This document shows, in pieces, positions 10,389 through 20,206 of a DNA stretch of 64,000 nt (the first letter of the stretch is position 1; each line of letters starts with the position of its first letter). Source of the stretch: Ceratopteris richardii (taxonomy: Eukaryota > Streptophyta > Polypodiopsida > Polypodiales > Pteridaceae). The stretch is from contig CM035407.1 of the NCBI GenBank assembly GCA_020310875.1, positions 88,028,632 through 88,092,631 of the forward strand, in the 5' to 3' direction. Under the pieces are notes generated by a model that saw only the letters and a program-made list of their open reading frames with translations, was not told where the DNA came from and made no database searches. A program made the position numbers and the translations under genes.

Positions 10389-12371
10389 AGAGACATGACG
10401 AACGTGATGGAGAGACAGGGAGCCGCGGAGTTAAAAGAGCGGGTTGAATCATCTTCAGGAAAGAATTGAAAGACGTAGTGAGCGAACCTGGCCTCGAGCT
10501 CGGACAATGATATTTAGTTGAAAGATCAAACTACGAAGAAGGGGAGTGGAAGCACTAGAAGGACGTAACATGAGATGAGTCATCAGTGATCATTGGACAT
10601 GGTATCGGAAGTTCGGAACGAAGCTGAAGGTCCAAGGATCCCAGAAATATAAGCAGATAGAGGATGTAATGTGATTTGTACAAATAGTACTTGAAAACAG
10701 TAGCGTAATGTCGCGAAAAAGAGAAACCCTCTCTCCGAAGAGGTGAGCAAACGCAGAGAGGTGTGCGATGTGATGGAGGCCTGGCAACATGATGGGGAAT
10801 CGCGAGCCTAAAATGGACTAAAAACAGAGCATCTGGACAGGACATTTGGGCAAAGCATCGAGCAACTAGCAGAAATTTGCAGCGATGCAGTGGACTAGGA
10901 GAAAGATATGCAACCATGCGTCAATTGGCCCCTCACGTCGCGCTCTGAGGCGATGTCTCTGAGTAAGACGAAGCGTCTAAAAAAACATGAGCCCAGAGAA
11001 GATCTCGCAAGTGTCGGAAGGTCTGCTTGGTGCATTGCACCTTCTATGGGTCCTTCGAATTTGAAATGCAGGTGTGCAATGAATCCTTTTCAGGAGCGTG
11101 TGCAATATGCATTGTGCGCAAGAGGAAGTACGCGCATAAGCAGGGAGAGCCGGTCAATCATTCATATCACAAATCAGCCAATATATAATATATTGTTTTT
11201 GTACAAGCCAAGTTGCTGGTGATTGGTGAGTAGAACTGGGAGAAATCGGGATCAAGAAACTCGATAGAGATGTGTGTGGCATGAGTGCGGGCCAGCCGGC
11301 TTATTCGAGAAACATAAACGTTCTCTTCCCACTCTCTAACGAAGGCCTTCTTTTAATGATACGAATAATATTAAAAGATTTTTGGATTTATCTTTTCCTC
11401 TCGAGTCTCGCTAATAGCTATATGGGTTTAAGCCGCAAGCCTTATCACATTGGTTTTTTGGTCTGTTAGTTTAAGTATGACACCAAGAACAGTAAGGCCA
11501 GTTTCACATAAGGGTTGTGTAAAACTGCTTACGTGAAGCACAAAAAAGCTTGAATCAAAATGTTTAATCTTAAAACTGAACTGTTTTCTGTTATTTTATG
11601 GTTTTTTTTAATTCCGCTTAGAAGGTGGAACAATCTTGAGCGGAGTGAGACCATAAAATTTTGTTTGCAGTTCCGTGATGTGGATCATGAAGCCATCTGT
11701 GCCGCCGCCGCCCCTATGTGAATAGAGGTCTTCACATGTACAAAATTGACTGATCTGTGTGCGTTTCCCTTTGGACGTTCCGTTCCGCTTTATGTGAAAA
11801 GACCTAAGTGGTCAAGCATGCGTTGCTTAGCCACTGACACGTTGGATGCGTGTTCTAGAGTTGGAATTTCGGAGATGGGTCTCATATAAGATTTTGGATG
11901 AGATGGGTCCAGGGTTCGGATTTCAATGTGTCTCATATATTGATCTTCATGTTGAGTCATGGTAGAACTTGGCCTCCACAAAACTATCTCGTCAATTTTA
12001 ACGTTGCATCTCTTAGATATGCTCAATACTCCACTTTTGTGAGACCACGAATGATCCATTGTATTGTAATTTGTAAGGCTCCCATTATGCGGACAAGTGA
12101 GTTTGAGAGTTGGCCATTTGTGAGACCCTAGTTATGTGTGACCATAGATGGTTCTAAATGATGTTAGTAAGACTACTCATTAGATTATGTAGGACATAAA
12201 TATCACAAGCATAGTTTATTTTTCATGACTGTATTGCCCATTTTGGCCATTTTAGACCATAGAATAAGGTCATAAATTTTAAAATACCTCGAGGAATTGC
12301 ACTAAAAATGTGAAATACAGTACTATATTCAGATAACCCTGAAATTGAAGGGTTGTAGACCGCAAAAATAC
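10389..12371. promoter_or_regulatory. Presumed leader and promoter of the EBF-like gene, then unassigned sequence
   Basis: No gene is recognisable. The half next to 10389 should hold the leader and promoter of the minus-strand EBF-like gene. An AT-rich TATA-like stretch at about 11178-11192 (AATATATAATATATT on the plus strand) is the best TATA candidate, which would imply a leader of nearly 1 kb. Short open frames such as 10555-10917 (minus) carry no recognisable domain. From about 11500 to 12371 the sequence is AT-rich and featureless to me. It ends at the LINE target site. Confidence 0.35.
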
Positions 12372-12388
12372 AACTTTGGTCAGAAGCA
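12372..12388 (+). repeat. Target-site duplication of LINE copy 1, left
   Basis: AACTTTGGTCAGAAGCA here is repeated exactly at 13261-13277, directly after the LINE poly-A. A 17-bp duplication is typical of target-primed LINE insertion. Confidence 0.93.
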
Positions 12389-13119
12389 GGTGCTTAGCAT
12401 GGGACCGCTCAACTACCCGCCTTCTCTGCGGTCAAGATCTTCCTTGCCTGGAGGGCCTCAAATGGAGCAATGGCAAGAAGCTATCCATAACCCCCAAATT
12501 CAAAGAGAACTTAGATGTTCATCACACTCTTAACAAGAGATGGTGCCTTTCTTGGACCAAACTACGATGGGAACTAAAATTCATGTCTATTTGGCACCCC
12601 CTAATTGAGGTCAAAAAGTCCGTTCTCATGTGGCAGATCTTGCATAAAGGTATCTGGTCCAATGCAAGGGCTAACAAAATCTGTGGTGTGCCGCCATGGT
12701 GCAAGCGTTGTCATCGATGCATTGAAGATTTAGTTCACCTGCACTTCGACTGCCCCAAGTCTCGTGTTATCTGGCGTCACGTGACCCGAGTATTGAGACT
12801 CACGAACCAAATCAATTGGCAACAGGTGATGTTGGGTGAGGCGGTCGGCTGCTCATCGAGGCTATGGAATGCCATCAGGGGTGAGACTCTCTGGAAAATT
12901 TGGAGGGAGCGATGTGCTGTCAATTTTGGCCAAACTCCTAAGGAATGGTCGATTGAGAAATCCTTGTTTCTTCTTGGTAAAAGAATCTCCCGAGATAAGA
13001 GATCTCCGCCATTTAGACATCATTGTATTTATCACCTCGAAAACAACAAGTTGAAACCCAAATGGGTCCCACATGAGGGTCATGATGATTTTATCCGCCT
13101 CATTTGTGATGCCTTCTAG
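12389..13119 (+). pseudogene. LINE ORF2 C-terminal remnant with zf-RVT domain
   Basis: About 243 codons of ORF2 remain open. They cover the region after reverse transcriptase and the zf-RVT zinc-binding domain (CxxCHRC...HLHFDCP...IW, about 12700-12780). They end ...LICDAF with a stop at 13117-13119. There is no native start codon because the element is 5'-truncated, so this is not expected to be a functional gene. Its closest relative here is copy 3 (14110-14775). Confidence 0.88.
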
Positions 13120-13260
13120 GCTACCATACTCCTCCCCTGCTTTGTGGGATTTGGGGGGTCCCTTGGGCACTAGTCCCATCCACTTGTAATTTTTCTTCTT
13201 TATTTTAATTAAAGTCTGGGAGATTAGACTAAGGCCGAACTTCCTTTTATTAAAAAAAAA
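12389..13260 (+). mobile_element. 5'-truncated LINE (L1-type), copy 1
   Basis: This 872-bp insertion is bounded by a perfect 17-bp target-site duplication. It holds the C-terminal end of a LINE ORF2 (open from 12389 to 13119), followed by a short 3' UTR and a poly-A run at about 13252-13260. The coding part contains WCLSWTKLRWELKFMSIWHP, LMWQILHKGIW and the zinc-binding motif CKRCHRCIEDLVHLHFDCP with a following IW. This is the zf-RVT domain found after reverse transcriptase in plant L1 LINEs. Endonuclease and reverse transcriptase are missing through 5' truncation at insertion. An open frame extending left into the target duplication is accidental. The intact TSD and open frame suggest a fairly recent insertion. 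Confidence 0.93.
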
Positions 13261-13277
13261 AACTTTGGTCAGAAGCA
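13261..13277 (+). repeat. Target-site duplication of LINE copy 1, right
   Basis: This is an exact repeat of 12372-12388 and lies directly after the poly-A run. Its first two bases cannot be told from the tail. Confidence 0.93.
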
Positions 13278-13462
13278 CTAGCCCATTTGAGGTGAAAATA
13301 AGAGACTTGTGTTGTGGCGTAGTTTCCCTCAAGGACGTTAAAGGAAGGGAAAAGGGATTTTCTTCTTGGGGGGAGGTAGAAGGAGCTTACCCCTTTACCT
13401 AGATTCTAAGGGCTCATCATGTCACCTTGAAAGGGCAAATACGGTAGAACCTCAAGCATTCC
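13278..13462. other. Unassigned sequence between LINE pieces
   Basis: Purine-rich, without a recognisable gene. It separates LINE copy 1 from an inverted LINE fragment. Confidence 0.4.
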
Positions 13463-13583
13463 AAAGGGTCTCACCCCTGATGGCATTCCACAGCCTCGAT
13501 GAGCAGCCGACCACCTCACCCAACAGCACCTGTTGCCAATTGATTTGGTGTGTGAGTCTCAGAACCCGTGTCACATGATGCCG
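13463..13583 (-). mobile_element. Inverted LINE fragment (copy 2, 5' piece)
   Basis: The reverse complement matches 12777-12897 of LINE copy 1 at close to 90 percent over about 120 bp, including CCAAATCAATTGGCAACAGG and GGCTGCTCATCGAGGCT. It is the zf-RVT/C-terminal part in the opposite orientation. A plus-strand LINE 3' tail follows at 13905-14041. One explanation is a single insertion with a 5' inversion (twin priming); separate events are equally possible because 320 bp of unrelated sequence lies between. Confidence 0.85.
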
Positions 13584-13904
13584 TCCGCCTCAGGGGGGCA
13601 CTGGGACTGGGGGGGAGCCACATTGCTTAAGCCCAAAGATGGCACGAAGGTAGACATGAAGGAGACAGGAATTCACCAACCTTTTCAAAAGTAGGACTCA
13701 CAAATCAGAGTTTTTTTTTTTCTACAAGCCAAAGCAGGCCGCGAAGTCCCCAAAGAAAACCCCCATTTTTTTTCTTTTTTGTTTTTTTTTCTTTAACTTA
13801 TTTCTTTTTTAAGGAGTTTAAAACTTGTTTTAGCAATTAAACCAAGGCGTTGAAGCAACTTTCCTCGCCACTTTTTAAGCTTTTAGAAATTAAAATGGCC
13901 GCTT
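13584..13904. other. Unassigned, with T-rich tracts
   Basis: No gene seen. Contains several poly-T runs (about 13711-13720 and 13768-13812) on the plus strand. Confidence 0.4.
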
Positions 13905-14041
13905 TGCACCCGGGATTGTGGGATTTGGGGGTCTCATGGGCACTAGTCCCGTTCACTTGTAACTTCTTTTTTTTTTCTTTACTATAATTAAAGTCCGGGA
14001 GATTAGGCTAAGGCCGAACTTCCTTTATTTAAAAAAAAAAA
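13905..14041 (+). mobile_element. LINE 3' UTR and poly-A tail (copy 2, 3' piece)
   Basis: The sequence runs from about TTGTGGGATTTGGGGG through GGCACTAGTCCC, AAAGTCCGGGAGATTAGGC and AAGGCCGAACTTCC into a poly-A run ending near 14041. It aligns with the 3' UTR of LINE copy 1 (13138-13260). No coding part is attached directly. No target-site duplication was found. Confidence 0.88.
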
Positions 14042-14109
14042 GTCGGGAACACTCAGGTGACTCCTTCTAAAAATCCACTTTAGATCCATTTAATACTAAG
14101 TCATAAAGT

Positions 14110-14890
14110 GACTTTCACGTACGAGACGGAACATCTTGACCTTGTTGTTTTCCCCGATCCCTGTCTTCCCGAAAGGCTCTAATCTGGTGTGCTCCCTTTG
14201 GAAGAGTTGGAATAAAGTCAAAAGCTTCACAAGAATAAGTGAAGACTGGAAATGGGCTGCCGGTATCAGACAAAACGACTCTATCTGGTTTCCGATCCAT
14301 GGCATCCGGGATGTGGAATCTTGGAACATTCAAAATGCCAAGAAGCTATGGAACAAAGGCTTCAGAAAATGGAAACATCTCTGGAAACAAGACACCAACT
14401 GCTGGATCAACTTTGAGGATATTGATCCTAGCATCAACATTTCGCATGAAGAATGGAACACGTTGCAAAGCAGATGTCTCGCCTGGGACCGACACAAAGT
14501 TCGCCTTCTCATGGCACGACATGTCGAGCTCGCTTGGTCTCAAATGGCACAATGGGAATAGCCTATCAAAAGTCCCGAACATCAAAGAAACGATCGACTA
14601 TCAGGTTAACCTCAACAAAAAGTGGTGCCTGTCATGGACGCGGCTTCGGTGGGACATGAAGTTCATGGCTATCTGGCACCCCCTCATAGAAATCAAAAAG
14701 TCTGTCCTCTTATGGCAAATCCTTCATCATGGAATCTGGACCAACCTTAAGGCTAGCAAAATTTGTGGGATCCCTCCCTGCTTTGTGGGATTTGGGGGGT
14801 CCCGTGGGCACTAGTCCCCTTCTGTTGTACTTTTCTTTATCTAATTCAAGTCCGGGAGAGTAGGCGGACTTCCTTTATATTAAAAAAAAA
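14110..14890 (+). mobile_element. LINE copy 3, internally deleted
   Basis: The coding part (about 14140-14775) aligns with LINE copy 1: RCLAWDRHKVRLL, WCLSWTRLRWDMKFMAIWHP and LLWQILHHGIW. It also extends further 5', with IWFPIHGIRDVESWNIQNAK. The frame changes between 14136-14561 and 14239-14814, so it is disrupted. Just before the zinc-binding motif the sequence jumps to the family 3' UTR (CTTTGTGGGATTTGGGGGG at 14782), removing the zf-RVT domain, and ends in poly-A at about 14880-14890. The 5' boundary is approximate and no target-site duplication was found. Confidence 0.85.
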
Positions 14891-14949
14891 CAGAGCCCTC
14901 AGCGCAGAGAGCAGGCGGCGCACGTTGGAAAAGCCAGAAGAGACCGGGA

Positions 14950-15100
14950 AATTCGCCGATAGGCCGCGATAGATGGGCCTCCGGAGTGTCGCGATAGACG
15001 GCCAGCGAAAGACGGTCCCCCTGAGACGCGCGATAGATCGACGGCCTTCGCCGGCGATAGACCGAGTACCCGCGATAGACGTGCTCCCCGCGACACACGA
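14950..15100. repeat. Cluster of GCGATAGA motifs
   Basis: CGATAG or close variants recur at 14957, 14967, 14992, 15006 (CGAAAG), 15031, 15055, 15073 and 15091 (CGACAC), often as CGCGATAGACGG. Several gaps are 24-25 bp. The stretch is GC-rich, unlike its neighbours. It could be a degenerate minisatellite. A methionine frame inside it shows no known domain. Confidence 0.5.
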
Positions 15101-16302
15101 CTCCTGCAGGCAATGGCCTCCTCTCCGGCAGACGAAGGCCACCTCACAGTTCTCAGGACGCCGCCTCGTTCAAGAGATGGTGAGTTTGCAGGGCAAACTG
15201 GAGAGGGCGGCAATGTGGCTCTGCACTGGTCTGTCGTCGGCCTTCTTCTCGAGCCTGGAATTCTATCTCTTTAAACCCATATTGCTGGAGAAGTAGCAAC
15301 CTGCATCAACAACGGCAGCTGCTTACTCAGAAACAAACACAGTACGGACGATTCGATCCCTGTTGCGGCCACGGAGAGGGATTCGCATCAGTATGATGTT
15401 TTCATAAGCTCGATAAGTTGATTGTGACGGTGTTACGACACATGAGATAGACTACGTTAATGGTGACGACACACAGCGGCCTCCCGAAGTTCTTCGCCGT
15501 TTTATTTCATGGAATATTTTTAAGCCTCCCCACTTTGAGCAGCACATTGACAACCATAGAAAGGTGTCTTCTATGCAACTTTGGGTGTATCTAGCGTGAA
15601 CGAACACTTCATCAACTAGGTTGATACGTAAGCTCCGCATTGGGCGCGCATGGAGCTAGAATCCCATCTTTGTAGCTGACTTTTTGACAAATTAGGAATT
15701 CAAGTTCTTCGTCCCTCTCCTTCTATTCGTCTAATTCTATCTATACCAGCTTAGGTTACTTTAATAGATTGTTTTTATAGTTATTCACCATGGCGCACTC
15801 TTAATTCAAGAAGGTTACTAAACCCTTGAAGTTGTCCTTAAAAAACCTCATTTAGATGAGGCTTCATATTATTGTATGATCTTTTTTCGTGGAATATCCA
15901 CACCATGATGGGCTTTTGACTCGTATGTAGATGACTAAGGTTATCTTGTAAGGGCCTCGTATGACATTGTTTTCATGGCATTGTATGTTGTTCTTTTCTG
16001 TGATAGGGAGGTCTCTTGGAGTTCAAGTAAGTTTGCTTGTGTTGCGAAGCCCATGACATCAAGCCCTATCCATGGGTTGTGTGAGCTTTTGATATGATGT
16101 GGTATAAGCCTTTGGATTGTTGTATGCACCTATTTTATAGAATGTAGAGGGTCGCGTGATGGTTACGTGGGTCGCATGGTGATGGGTGATGTTCCTCGCA
16201 TGCAGTCGAATAAGTTCAAAATAAGAAAATAAAACGAATATATCAAGTAGTATTGTAATATCTTGCGAACTTTGACTAATTCCCTCCCCAAAGCAGCCAA
16301 GT
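15101..16302. other. Unassigned sequence
   Basis: No recognisable gene or repeat. A frame from ATG at 15113 (MASSPADEGHLTVL...) is followed by a GGTGAGT splice-donor-like site at about 15178-15184 and could be a first exon. Nothing downstream supports that, so I do not annotate a gene. Confidence 0.3.
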
Positions 16303-16315
16303 AGAGCTTCCTTCC
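16303..16315. repeat. Target-site duplication of SINE, left
   Basis: AGAGCTTCCTTCC here matches AGAGCTTTCTTCC at 16615-16627 with one mismatch, flanking the SINE. Confidence 0.75.
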
Positions 16316-16614
16316 CTTTTTTTTTTAAAATGGAGTTCGGCCGAGGCCTACTCCCCCGAACTTTAACTTTGAAATTACAACTGTACAAGGAAGGGCATAG
16401 TACCCATGGGACCCCCTTATCCCACAAGAACAAGGGTTTACAACTGGGTTGAACGGCAGTCACAACTACCACGAGGAAGGTCAAATGGTGGCCAACAGCC
16501 ACATACAACAGTTTCTGGGATTCATATGTCCCTACATGTTGCTGCCAAGGGTTGAACCCTCACCCCCGCCTCAAGAGGCGAGAGGCCCAACCACGAGGCC
16601 AGCGAATTGGAACA
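16316..16614 (-). mobile_element. tRNA-derived SINE with LINE-like 3' tail
   Basis: Read on the minus strand, this ~299-bp element starts with a tRNA-related head. Box A is TGGCCTCGTGG (16591-16601; 10 of 11 to TRGYNNARNGG). Box B is GGTTCAACCCT (16548-16558; 10 of 11 to GGTTCRANNCC). A body of about 100 bp follows. The last ~130 bp align with the 3' UTR of the LINE family at 13138-13260: TGTGGGAT, GGGGGTCCCATGGG, GTTGTAATTT, TAAAGTTCGGGGGAGTAGGC, CGGCCGAACTCC and a poly-A run. A 13-bp target-site duplication with one mismatch flanks it. RNA polymerase III transcription and mobilisation by the LINE are inferred from the family plan. Confidence 0.85.
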
Positions 16615-16627
16615 AGAGCTTTCTTCC
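16615..16627. repeat. Target-site duplication of SINE, right
   Basis: AGAGCTTTCTTCC, partner of 16303-16315. Confidence 0.75.
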
Positions 16628-17978
<1,351 letters not shown>

Positions 17979-18220
17979 AAGTGTTACATTTATAGGAAAT
18001 TTGAACTCACAATCCCTAGGCTAGGAAAAAAAGGAAAGTGTTAAATTTACAAGAGATTTAAACTCACAATCTCTGGGCTAGGAGTGTGATGGGCTTATCA
18101 CTCTCCAAAAGCCATGGTTTAGAATTGCTTTCTAATCCTCACTCTTAGGATGAAGTTCAACCATCACCTGCTTATCAAGGGACTGGTTCAACCATCTCCT
18201 ACCGATCACTTTATGAAATT
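17979..18220 (-). mobile_element. Diverged relative of the TRIM LTR
   Basis: On the minus strand, 18039-18220 follows the layout of the TRIM LTR at 28813-28952: the GTTGAAC motif, GAGGATTAGAAAG, ACCATGGCTTTTGG, a tRNA-like stretch with AAGCCCATCACACTCC, then GATTGTGAGTTTAAATC and an AACA end. A second partial copy of the tRNA-like 3' end sits at 17979-18030. No internal region or primer-binding site is attached. It is an old solo LTR or fragment of the same or a sister family; the right boundary is approximate. Confidence 0.7.
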
Positions 18221-19078
18221 CTTCCTCCCTTGGTTGATCATTGTCTTCAATGATCTGCTCTTGTTTTCCTCTAGCCTAGATGATCGATCTTTCCCTATCA
18301 TAAATCATAACACAATTCTGTTGTAACATTTTTATCGTTCTGTCATTTTCAAATTTCCGTTTGTTTGTCATAGCAAATAGTATTTCCAAGAGAGTTGTGC
18401 ATTTCTACATCACAACTTCAATTTCCACCACTTTACATTGAAAAAGAAATCCACAATCATGTCTATTGCCTTTTGTATTAAAGGCTATTCTCTTTATAAG
18501 AAAATAGAACCTTCTTAGCATTTTCCCTACCTTTTATGTGGGCCCTTATTTGGGCATCGCTTGTTTCAATTGTAGTAGGAGAAGCCCTTCGTTGTGCAAA
18601 AGGTCCATTCTTAATTACAGAAGTAACCAAGATTCTCTACCCAGGGTGAAACGAAGACCAATCTATTGTAATGTAACTAACAATCATTCACAACGATGGT
18701 GGATGGGAGAGGTCTCCCATACTTTAACTCCTTTAGGCAAAACGTTTTTTGCGGGAAATCGCTTAAAACAAACACTTTCCTCATTCATTAATCAACGGGT
18801 GGAGACACAAAAAGGATGCTAAAGAGTGGGGATTTCTTACAATCATGGACCATTTCGACACCACATGGTGTTCATTCAAGTGAGTCCCATTAAAGGGACA
18901 AAAAGTTTACAAGCCGTTTGTGTAACTCTTTCTAACCTTCTTGTATTTTTTTTCCTTGTTTTAATTTAACGAGCAACTTTTGAAATAAAAGGATGTTAAA
19001 GACTCCCTTCACAACTTGAAGCCCATCACTTACATGAATAATATATACAAGGTTATAGATAAATGCATTACTAATAAA
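18221..19078. other. Unassigned sequence
   Basis: No recognised gene. A 94-codon open frame at 18538-18822 (plus) resembles no family I can name and has no supporting context. Confidence 0.3.
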
Positions 19079-20206
19079 TGTTGGAGGAGGTGGTGGACAC
19101 CTTCCAGAGATGAGATGGTGCTCCAAATTTTTGCTTCACATCAGCCAAAACTCAGTTGAGAAGTGCAAAGTAGACCTCTTGAGCTTTCTAAGAAGCACAA
19201 ATAATCACCCAAGTACTTTGGAAGATGATCCTCAAATCATTGGATCAAAACAGATAACTTGGAGTTTCACTATGAGCCAAAAACTTGCTATTTTGGTCAC
19301 TACACCTGTTCAAAGAAATGAACAGTACTCCTTTCCTGGTAACAATTGGACAAACTCCTTTTGGGAATATCTAATTGATTAAGATAGCTAACCTTCACAA
19401 GTTTTCACTTAAAATTGTCAACTATGCTTAGAGAATGATGCTTAGCAAATTTGAGATGCATCTCGATATTTTAGGGACTTAACAGTATGCATACCAAAGA
19501 GCAATGTTTTGAACATATCTCGAGAATGGCTGAGACAATTGACATGAATCTTTGTAACATACAAATACACTATCTAATGAATCTATACCAAGTTAAACCA
19601 CTACAAATGATTAAATACATGCCGAGAAATAGATCAGAGAAGCTCACTATTTTGAGTAGTATATGACATAGTAGAAGAGACGATTCATGAGTAGTATATG
19701 ACAGAGTAGAAGAGATGATTCATGAGTAGTATATGACAGAGTAGAAGAGATGATTCATGAGAATACTATATGTATTAATACACATAAATTACATTGACAT
19801 TGGCAACGAATGATTCCACAATGTGAGGGAAATAGAAAAGCTATAATGTGAGCTCAATATGCCACACAAATTCCTCTGAAATCTCTGCCATATCTCCTTC
19901 TATTCCACACAACTAGGTAGTCCTCTTTTATAGCCTTTTGTTGGAGCCAAGATTCAAGTTTGAATTCAAATCTTACCTAAAAGTGTTCCAAAGTTTTAGG
20001 ACTTGATTTGCCATAAATCCTCACCAAATAATTTGTGGAAAGATTCTCCTAAGAACTCATAATTGGAAGTGATTCCAATTATGGACTTTTACAAGGAGTA
20101 AAAATCAATGTTTTACATGATATCATTCATGTGATAATACATGAATGAACATATGAAATTTAGGATAAGTGATCAATCATTTAGGCTCGGAGTAATTGCA
20201 TCAACA
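19079..20206 (-). repeat. 3' LTR of Copia B1 (1128 bp)
   Basis: Read on the minus strand it starts TGTTGATGCAATTACTCC and ends CTCCTCCAACA (TG...CA). The polypurine tract GGCTTGAGGGGGAGC lies just upstream in the element (plus 20207-20221). Its partner 5' LTR is at 24309-24936, continued at 34693-34887. The two differ by roughly 9 percent over the first 320 bp compared by eye, marking an old insertion. Confidence 0.92.
19654..19758. repeat. Triplicated 35-bp repeat inside the B1 3' LTR
   Basis: Three tandem copies of a 35-bp unit beginning GAGTAGTATATGACA start at 19654, 19689 and 19724. The 5' LTR carries a single, diverged copy near 24890-24920, so the amplification probably arose in this LTR after insertion. 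Confidence 0.88.

Noticed and set aside
10555-10917. 120-codon minus-strand frame upstream of the EBF-like gene
   Set aside because: No domain and low-complexity hydrophobic composition; it lies in the presumed promoter or leader and overlaps another random frame.
15113-15184. Possible first exon starting MASSPADEGHL with a GTGAGT donor
   Set aside because: No downstream exon or recognisable domain was found; splice-donor-like strings are common.
16059-16508. 149-codon minus-strand frame
   Set aside because: It runs through the SINE and its poly-A tail (a lysine-rich stretch), so it is a chance frame.
18538-18822. Possible organelle-derived or host coding exon
   Set aside because: The 94-codon frame resembles no protein I can name, and no neighbouring exon or organelle sequence supports it.
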